This document shows, in pieces, positions 6,168-10,721 of a stretch of 10,721 bases of DNA. A program made the translations under genes and the position numbers. Source of the stretch: Oceanospirillaceae bacterium (GTDB taxonomy: Bacteria; Pseudomonadota; Gammaproteobacteria; Pseudomonadales; Balneatricaceae); contig JAGSHA010000080.1 of the NCBI GenBank assembly GCA_023954795.1, positions 1-10,721 of the forward strand, given 5' to 3'. The number at the start of each line of letters is the position of its first letter. The stretch's first letter is position 1. Under the pieces are notes generated by a model, which ran no database searches, was not told where the DNA came from, and saw nothing but the letters and a program-made list of their open reading frames with translations.

Positions 6168-7382
6168 TTAGTGGTGAACCCACTCTACCTTGCTAAGGTC
6201 TACACCATCTTTAAACATATCCCACAATGGAGACAGCTCACGTAACTTGCTAACTGCTTCGCGAATCTGAGCGACAGCACGATCAATGTCTTCTTCTGTA
6301 GTAAAACGCCCGAAAGAGAAACGAATGGAACTGTGTGCCATTTCATCGTTCAACCCCAGCGCACGCAGCACATAAGAAGGTTCCAGACTGGCGGAGGTAC
6401 ACGCCGAGCCAGAAGAAACGGCCAGATCTTTAAGCGACATCAGCAGAGATTCACCTTCAACAAAGGCAAAACTAACATTTAGATTGCTGACTACGCGCTG
6501 CTCTTTGGAGCCATTGACAAAAACTTCTTCCATATCCGCGATGCCAGCAAGAAAACGATCACGCAGTCCGAGTGCATGTGCGTTGTCTTTTGCCAGATCT
6601 TCTTTTGCGATACGGCAGGCTTCACCCATGCCTACAATCTGGTGAGTCGGCAGAGTACCGGAGCGCATACCGCGTTCATGACCACCGCCGTGCATCTGAG
6701 CTTCCAAACGAACACGCGGTTTACGACGCACATACAACGCACCAATACCTTTAGGTCCGTAGAACTTATGCGCTGAAAAGGACATCAGATCCACTTTGGC
6801 AGCAGAGATATCAATGTCGACTTTGCCAGCACTCTGCGCAGCATCCACATGGAATATAATGCCTTTCGCACGCGTCAGCTCACCAATTGCCTGAATATCA
6901 GTAATGGTGCCAATTTCGTTATTCACATGCATCAGAGACACCAGAATGGTGTCTTCACGGATCGCATCAGCAACAATCTGAGGTTCAATTAAACCTTCGC
7001 TGTTTGGATCCAAATAGGTAACTTCAAAACCTTCGCGCTCAAGCTGACGACATGTATCGAGAACAGCTTTATGCTCAATTTTAGAGGTAATAATGTGCTT
7101 GCCTTTCTTTTGATAGAAATGCGCCGCACCTTTAATTGCCAGGTTATCAGACTCAGTTGCACCGGAAGTCCAGACGATCTCGCGAGGATCAGCAGCAATC
7201 AGATCAGCGACCTGACGACGAGCATTCTCTACCGCTTCTTCAGCCTTCCAGCCAAAAGCGTGTGAACGAGACGCAGGGTTACCGAAGTTACCATCCAGCG
7301 TCAGACATGCAGTCATTTTCTCAGCAACACGCGGATCAACCGGTGTCGTTGCTGAGTAATCCAGATAAATAAGCTTATTCAT
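6168..7382 (-). CDS. iscS: Cysteine desulfurase IscS
   Basis: The protein is 404 aa, the same length as E. coli IscS and highly similar throughout. This PLP enzyme converts cysteine to alanine and holds the sulfur as a persulfide, which feeds IscU and, in many bacteria, tRNA thiolation (TusA, ThiI) and thiamine routes. K206 in SFSAHKFYGPK is the Schiff-base lysine; SGATESDN (73-80), HVNNEIG (152-158) and HVDAAQS (178-184) surround the PLP. The active-site cysteine is C328 in SSGSACTSASLEPS. The C-terminus VEWVHH matches the IscU-binding tail. ATG 7382 has GGAG six bases upstream and starts 22 bases after the iscR stop. Confidence 0.98.
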   Translation of the reverse strand: MNKLIYLDYSATTPVDPRVAEKMTACLTLDGNFGNPASRSHAFGWKAEEAVENARRQVADLIAADPREIVWTSGATESDNLAIKGAAHFYQKKGKHIITSKIEHKAVLDTCRQLEREGFEVTYLDPNSEGLIEPQIVADAIREDTILVSLMHVNNEIGTITDIQAIGELTRAKGIIFHVDAAQSAGKVDIDISAAKVDLMSFSAHKFYGPKGIGALYVRRKPRVRLEAQMHGGGHERGMRSGTLPTHQIVGMGEACRIAKEDLAKDNAHALGLRDRFLAGIADMEEVFVNGSKEQRVVSNLNVSFAFVEGESLLMSLKDLAVSSGSACTSASLEPSYVLRALGLNDEMAHSSIRFSFGRFTTEEDIDRAVAQIREAVSKLRELSPLWDMFKDGVDLSKVEWVHH

Positions 7383-7404
7383 TCTGCTCTCCGAGCCTTC
7401 CCCT

Positions 7405-7905
7405 CTAAACTACCGCTTCGCCAGCTTCTGCCGGGCGAGTATCGGAGCCTACAATCATATTGTTTAACTGACGACGATCCTGCCGCTCAGCTACATCTTT
7501 CACATCTCTGCGGGCCACCAGGCTCGCGAGAGTAATATCACTCAGAAACCCGTGAATTTGAGTACTGAGGTCACACCACAAATGATGTGTCAGACAGACC
7601 TCTCCACCTTGGCAGTTCCCAGTATGCTTACAGCCTGTCGCATCAACTGATTCATTGACCGCATCAATGACTTCTGCCACATTAATACCGGCAGGTTCAC
7701 GATTTAACTGATAACCGCCGCCGGGGCCGCGAACACTGCGTACCAGTTCATTGCGGCGCAGTTTCGCAAAAAGCTGCTCAAGGTAGGACAGTGAAATCCC
7801 CTGCCTCTCAGAAATATCAGCAAGACTGATCGGTCCTTTACCTTCATGTAAAGCCAAATCCAGCATTGCAGTAACGGCGTAGCGCCCTTTAGTTGTTAAT
7901 CGCAT
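7405..7905 (-). CDS. iscR: Rrf2-family [2Fe-2S] transcriptional regulator IscR
   Basis: The protein is 166 aa (E. coli 162). It represses its own operon when it holds a [2Fe-2S] cluster, so ISC production follows the demand for clusters. The N-terminal winged helix (MRLTTKGRYAVTAMLDLAL, then ISERQGISLSYLEQLFAKLR and VRGPGGGY) is nearly identical to E. coli IscR. The cluster ligands C92, C98 and C104 plus H107 all sit at E. coli positions (GCKHTGNCQGGEVCLTH). ATG 7905 is preferred over an in-frame upstream ATG at 7953, which would fall inside the operator and upstream of the predicted transcription start; GGAAG lies a few bases before ATG 7905. The C-terminal 25 residues diverge from E. coli, as expected for this tail. 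It is the first gene of the operon, with two IscR-like operators just upstream. Confidence 0.97.
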   Translation of the reverse strand: MRLTTKGRYAVTAMLDLALHEGKGPISLADISERQGISLSYLEQLFAKLRRNELVRSVRGPGGGYQLNREPAGINVAEVIDAVNESVDATGCKHTGNCQGGEVCLTHHLWCDLSTQIHGFLSDITLASLVARRDVKDVAERQDRRQLNNMIVGSDTRPAEAGEAVV

Positions 7906-7944
7906 AATCGTCTTCCATCGCAACCTGTCGGCGAGTGTGAGCTG

Positions 7945-7973
7945 ATTATGCAATACCCGACTAAATCAATCAA
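7945..7973 (-). promoter_or_regulatory. Promoter of the isc operon
   Basis: On the minus strand, TTGATT (7968-7973, four of six consensus bases) and CATAAT (7945-7950, five of six) are spaced 17 bases apart. The start would be near 7938, giving a leader of about 33 bases before iscR. The -35 and spacer lie inside the proximal IscR-like site, so bound IscR would block RNA polymerase. Confidence 0.75.
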
Positions 7974-7977
7974 CTAT
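7953..7977 (-). promoter_or_regulatory. IscR type 1 operator, promoter-proximal site
   Basis: Compared from memory with the E. coli type 1 consensus (ATASYYGACT, RWWW, YAGTCRRSTAT), the minus-strand 25-mer agrees at 24 of 25 positions. The left half is ATAGTTGATT and the right half TTAGTCGGGTAT; the only difference is T for C in the left GACT. It covers the -35 box and the spacer of the isc promoter. Confidence 0.85.
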
Positions 7978-8002
7978 TAGCTTGACTATTTTTGTCGGAT
8001 AA
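7978..8002 (-). promoter_or_regulatory. IscR type 1 operator, distal site
   Basis: A second minus-strand 25-mer directly abuts the proximal site. It agrees with the type 1 consensus at about 19 of 25 positions, including CCGAC, the A-rich centre and the right half TAGTCAAG; the outer ends are degenerate. Its position resembles the tandem sites of the E. coli iscR promoter. It is weaker by eye than the proximal site. Confidence 0.65.
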
Positions 8003-8067
8003 TTCAAATAAAAAGGGGCATTATTTTAACACGTTTAAAGGATCACTGGACAGATTCACCAATCTGC

Positions 8068-8811
8068 TCATCCCTGAAGCTTCTTTTGCACCGCTTTTAG
8101 CACACCGCGCAACACATTCACTTCAACTTTATCCGGTACCGCCCGCATCAAAAGCCGGCGCATGCGAGGCATCAATTGGCGTGGATTCTCAGGATCAAGG
8201 AATTCAATTTTGATCAGCGTTTCCTCCAGATGATCAAACAACCGCTCCAGCTCAGCATGATCCGCCAATTCGATATCCCAATCCGTACCCCAGGATGGCC
8301 GGTCACTCCCACCCGCCTGATCAGACTCCAACTTCAACTGCTCCATGCGCAGCTCATAAGCAATCACCTGCACAGCCGCCGCAATGTTCAGAGAACTGAA
8401 TCCTTCAACCGATGGAATGTTCACGTGGTGATGACATAGCTGCAACTCTTCATTGGTCAAGCCTCTATCTTCACGACCAAACACAATCGCCGTCTTTTGC
8501 GGTGAAGGTACAACAATCGACGCCATCTCTCTCGGATTAACCAATGGCCACGGAATATGACGCTCACGCGCACTCGTACCCACAGCCAGTTGACAGTCTG
8601 CTAACGCCTCTTCCAAATCCGAAACAATCCGGGCGTTCTCCAAAATATCTAACGCTCCCGAAGCCCGGGCATCAGCCACTTCACTTGGAAACTCCTTTGG
8701 AGATACCAGGCAAAGATCGTCTAAGCCCATATTTTTCATTGCCCTGGCCACACCACCGATATTGCCCGGATGAGTTGTATTGACCAGAACTATACGTACC
8801 TTTTTCAACAT
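8068..8811 (-). CDS. trmJ: tRNA (cytidine/uridine-32) 2'-O-methyltransferase TrmJ
   Basis: The protein is 247 aa (E. coli 246). TrmJ uses SAM to methylate the ribose of nucleotide 32 in the anticodon loop of several tRNAs. It is a SpoU/SPOUT enzyme. Seen here are the N-terminal RIVLVNTTHPGNIGGVARAMKNMGL (substrate side, with the family-conserved Asn17), the SAM-knot segment AIVFGREDRGLTNEEL (108-122), and the C-terminal knot motif SSLNIAAAVQVIAYEL (139-153). A C-terminal extension of about 90 residues follows, as in E. coli. ATG 8811 is chosen because GGGA lies six bases upstream and the N-terminus then matches the family; a TTG four codons earlier is less likely. It diverges from suhB and is followed by iscR after 162 bases, the same suhB/trmJ/iscR neighbourhood as in E. 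coli. I saw no clear terminator after it, so some transcripts may read into the isc operon. Confidence 0.95.
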   Translation of the reverse strand: MLKKVRIVLVNTTHPGNIGGVARAMKNMGLDDLCLVSPKEFPSEVADARASGALDILENARIVSDLEEALADCQLAVGTSARERHIPWPLVNPREMASIVVPSPQKTAIVFGREDRGLTNEELQLCHHHVNIPSVEGFSSLNIAAAVQVIAYELRMEQLKLESDQAGGSDRPSWGTDWDIELADHAELERLFDHLEETLIKIEFLDPENPRQLMPRMRRLLMRAVPDKVEVNVLRGVLKAVQKKLQG

Positions 8812-8844
8812 ATCTATTCCCAAACCGGCAATCTAAAGCGCAAT

Positions 8845-8873
8845 ATTTTAACAGAGACCCATTCAACTGTTCA
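8845..8873 (-). promoter_or_regulatory. Promoter of trmJ
   Basis: On the minus strand, TGAACA (8868-8873, four of six) and TAAAAT (8845-8850, five of six) are 17 bases apart, and the -10 carries a TG extension (TGTTAAAAT). The start would be near 8838, about 27 bases before the ATG. The -35 overlaps the candidate -35 of the divergent suhB promoter. Confidence 0.6.
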
Positions 8874-8898
8874 GCCATCGGCCAAGCTCGGTTATAAT
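8870..8898 (+). promoter_or_regulatory. Promoter of suhB
   Basis: A perfect -10 box TATAAT lies at 8893-8898. The matching -35 at 17 bases is weak (TTCAGC, 8870-8875). The start would be near 8905, about 35 bases before the ATG. It lies back to back with the trmJ promoter. Confidence 0.6.
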
Positions 8899-8939
8899 TG
8901 ACGTTTTCCGCTCTCTAACAGTTTGTAGGTTCTAAACGC

Positions 8940-9752
8940 ATGCAACCCATGGTTAACATCGCCCTGCGCGCAGCCCGTATCGCAGGTGAACAGATCGCGC
9001 GCTCCATTGAACGTCTCGATTTGATCAAATCCGAAGACGAAGATGTCGCTAAATTCCTAAGCGAGACCTGCAAACAGGCCGAGTCAATTGTCGTTACTAC
9101 GATTCAGAAAGCCTACCCGAACCACAAAATCATTTGTGAGTACAGCGGTACGCACGAGCCACTAAAAGAAGGACCAAGCTTCTGCTGGCACGTCAACCCA
9201 ATCGACAGCCTGTCAAACTTCTCCAACGGTCTTCCAGCCTTTGCGCTCAGCATTACTGGCTACCAGAATGATCGAATTGAACACGCCATTATTCTAAACC
9301 CTCTGATTGGCGAAGAGTTCACAGCCAGCCGCGGCAGAGGCGCACAACTCAATGGTCGACGCCTGCGCGTTAGCAACCGCAAAACACTGGACGGCTCACT
9401 GATTGGCTCTGGCTTCTTCAACCGCACCAGCGACAAGCCGCATTTCAACGCTCACCAGGAAATGGTGAAGAACGTGACGCTGGCTGGCGGAACACTATAC
9501 AACGGCGGATCTGCCGTACTTAACCTTGCCTATACTGCAGCCGGTCGCCTGGACGGGTTTTTCCAGCTTGGCCTGCACGAAAGCGAAGTAGAAGCAGGCA
9601 CTCTATTACTCCAGGAAGCAGGCGGACTGGTTGCGGACTGCTTCGGCACCAACAAGTATCGTGAAAACGGCCACGTTGTAGCCGGCAACCCAAAAATGTT
9701 TAAGGCTATTCTGCAGGGACTGCGTCCAGCACTCACCCCCGATATGCAGTAA
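8940..9752 (+). CDS. suhB: SuhB-type inositol monophosphatase-family protein with a degenerate active site
   Basis: The protein is 270 aa, similar in length to E. coli SuhB (267), and begins MQPMVNIALRAARIAGEQIA like the Pseudomonas protein. Overall fold motifs are kept: EEFTASRGRGAQLNGRRLRVS (125-145), LAYTAAGRLDGFFQLGL (196-212), LLLQEAGGLV and HVVAGNP near the end. The catalytic site is not. The family motif DPxDGTTNF is NPIDSLSNF (86-94), so D84 (E. coli numbering) is Asn and the water-activating Thr is Leu. The WD motif near 212 is SE (215-216). The VD motif at 44 is TC. Only E67 and D87 (here D89) remain of the usual metal ligands. Phosphatase activity is therefore doubtful. E. coli SuhB also acts as a Nus factor in rRNA antitermination without needing catalysis, a role this protein could keep. 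AGG lies 10 bases before the ATG; a strong terminator follows. Confidence 0.9.
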   Translation: MQPMVNIALRAARIAGEQIARSIERLDLIKSEDEDVAKFLSETCKQAESIVVTTIQKAYPNHKIICEYSGTHEPLKEGPSFCWHVNPIDSLSNFSNGLPAFALSITGYQNDRIEHAIILNPLIGEEFTASRGRGAQLNGRRLRVSNRKTLDGSLIGSGFFNRTSDKPHFNAHQEMVKNVTLAGGTLYNGGSAVLNLAYTAAGRLDGFFQLGLHESEVEAGTLLLQEAGGLVADCFGTNKYRENGHVVAGNPKMFKAILQGLRPALTPDMQ

Positions 9753-9767
9753 ACAAAGCATCACTAT

Positions 9768-9795
9768 AAAAAAACCGGCGACAGCCGGTTTTTTT
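9768..9795 (+). terminator. Rho-independent terminator of suhB
   Basis: CCGGC (9775-9779) and GCCGG (9784-9788) form a stem around GACA, flanked by seven A and seven T that extend the pairing. It begins 15 bases after the suhB stop. The A/T symmetry could let it work on the opposite strand too. Confidence 0.92.
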
Positions 9796-9830
9796 ATGTC
9801 TGAACCTAACTATCCCCCACACAAACGCAT

Positions 9831-9859
9831 AAAAAAGCCCGGCAGATGCCAGGCTTTTT
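9831..9859 (-). terminator. Rho-independent terminator of purA
   Basis: On the minus-strand RNA, GCCUGGCA pairs with UGCCGGGC (one G-U pair) over 9837-9854, followed by six U and preceded by five A. It lies just after the purA stop and faces the suhB terminator, so the two convergent genes each have their own. Confidence 0.92.
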
Positions 9860-9879
9860 CAGAGCATCATTCGCTCTAA

Positions 9880-10721
9880 TTATGCATCGTAAGGATTGCG
9901 CAGCACGATAGTCTCAACACGGTCAGGACCGGTAGAAACAATATCAATTGGCGCTTCAATCAACACTTCCAGACGCTTAATATAATCACGCGCTTCCTGA
10001 GGAAGGTCATCGATAGATTTAGCACCTACTGTTGTGCCCGACCAGCCACTCAGCTCTTCATAAATCGGCTCAATGGCTTCGTAGTCTTCACTAGCAGTCA
10101 AAGTGGAAACATCATTGCCCTGCTCATCTTTATAGCCGGTGCAAATCTTAATCGTTTCCAGACCATCCAGCACATCCAACTTAGTCAGACAGATACCGGA
10201 GATAGAGTTAACCTGAATCGCGTGTTTCAACGCCACCGCATCAAACCAACCACAACGACGTGCACGACCGGTCGTTGAACCGAATTCGTGACCACGTTCA
10301 GCCAGACGCTGCCCCACTTCGCAATCAAGCTCAGTCGGGAACGGACCACCACCTACACGTGTGGTGTAAGCCTTAGTGATACCCAGAATATAATCCAGGT
10401 ACAGCGGACCAAAACCACTACCGGTAGACGTGCCACCCGCCGTAGTATTGGAGGACGTTACATAAGGATAAGTACCATGATCGATATCCAGCAGAGAACC
10501 CTGCGCACCTTCGAACATGATGCTCTCACCCGCCTTACGCAGGTCATGCAGCATCGCGGTTACATCAGCAACCATCGGACGCAGCTGCTCACCCATTTCC
10601 AGCGCTTCTTTCAGCACTGCATCGTAATCAACCGCTTCTACTTTGTAGAAGTGCTCCAGCTGGAAGTTATGATATTCCACCACTTCTTTCAGCTTCGCAG
10701 CAAAACGCGAGGTGTCCATCA
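9880..10721 (-). CDS. purA: Adenylosuccinate synthetase PurA, C-terminal part (5' end outside window)
   Basis: The minus strand is open from the window edge to the stop at 9880, showing about 280 of the usual 430 residues. PurA makes adenylosuccinate from IMP and aspartate using GTP, the committed step from IMP to AMP. Counting from the first Met in view (10719), which is internal, FEGAQG is at 69-74 and the segment DIDHGTYPYVTSSNTTAGG follows. The IMP/aspartate loop TTGRARRCGW is at 149-158, with the conserved arginines. The GTP-base motif TKLDVLDG is at 179-186, and STGPDR is at 262-267 before the C-terminal NPYDA. The N-terminal P-loop and the true start lie outside. It has its own terminator and converges on suhB. 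Confidence 0.97.
   Translation of the reverse strand, partial: MDTSRFAAKLKEVVEYHNFQLEHFYKVEAVDYDAVLKEALEMGEQLRPMVADVTAMLHDLRKAGESIMFEGAQGSLLDIDHGTYPYVTSSNTTAGGTSTGSGFGPLYLDYILGITKAYTTRVGGGPFPTELDCEVGQRLAERGHEFGSTTGRARRCGWFDAVALKHAIQVNSISGICLTKLDVLDGLETIKICTGYKDEQGNDVSTLTASEDYEAIEPIYEELSGWSGTTVGAKSIDDLPQEARDYIKRLEVLIEAPIDIVSTGPDRVETIVLRNPYDA

Noticed and set aside
7997..8022. Possible IscR type 2 site (GCCCCTT followed by TTTG on the minus strand)
   Set aside because: The two halves are present, but the TTTG is about two bases out of register and several core positions fail, so the match is no better than expected in A/T-rich DNA.
8051..8066. Six-pair hairpin after trmJ as a terminator
   Set aside because: The stem is short and no U-run follows it, so I do not call it a terminator.
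8681..8878. Minus-strand 65-codon frame over the start of trmJ
   Set aside because: It overlaps trmJ in another frame and covers the trmJ promoter; the composition is not protein-like.
1..10721. Search for CRISPR arrays, insertion sequences, tRNA genes, phage or defence genes
   Set aside because: No spaced direct repeats, transposase-like frames, cloverleaf-like segments or foreign-looking composition were seen; the window is continuous conserved housekeeping DNA.

Overview
The window looks like the chromosome of a marine-type gammaproteobacterium, probably in or near the Oceanospirillales/Pseudomonadales. That placement is inferred from gene order and protein similarity recalled from E. coli and Pseudomonas; no search was run. 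Almost all of it is conserved housekeeping DNA. It holds eleven complete minus-strand genes, one complete plus-strand gene and two minus-strand genes cut by the window ends. I see no mobile element, CRISPR array, tRNA, rRNA or foreign-looking segment, and no gene-free stretch longer than about 165 bases.

Layout, read along the minus strand from right to left. The right edge (9880-10721) holds the C-terminal two thirds of purA (adenylosuccinate synthetase), ending at its own terminator. It converges on suhB (8940-9752, plus strand), which also has its own terminator. suhB and trmJ (8068-8811) diverge from a 128-base gap holding back-to-back promoters. After trmJ comes a 162-base gap with a sigma70-type promoter and two directly abutting IscR type 1 operator-like sites. 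This drives the full ISC iron-sulfur cluster operon in the classic order iscR-iscS-iscU-iscA-hscB-hscA-fdx-iscX (7905 down to 2386), closed by a strong intrinsic terminator at 2354-2383. A separate promoter then reads ndk (2259-1852), followed by a hairpin, rlmN (1788-655) and pilW/pilF (641 to beyond the left edge, GTG start).

How the genes fit together. IscS takes sulfur from cysteine, IscU is the scaffold, and Fdx supplies electrons. HscB and HscA release the cluster from IscU, IscA is an A-type carrier, IscX is an accessory protein, and IscR represses the operon when it carries its own [2Fe-2S] cluster. RlmN is itself a [4Fe-4S] radical-SAM enzyme, so it is a likely client of the neighbouring machinery. 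trmJ and rlmN both modify tRNA.

The most unusual observation is that the SuhB protein lacks several catalytic and metal-binding residues of the inositol monophosphatase family while the rest of the fold is conserved. It looks like a natural pseudophosphatase kept for a non-catalytic role such as the Nus-factor (rRNA antitermination) function known for E. coli SuhB. Other points of interest are an mRNA hairpin between iscU and iscA, the tandem IscR operators, a very short iscR-iscS junction, a palindrome on the ndk promoter, and a shortened Ndk C-terminus.
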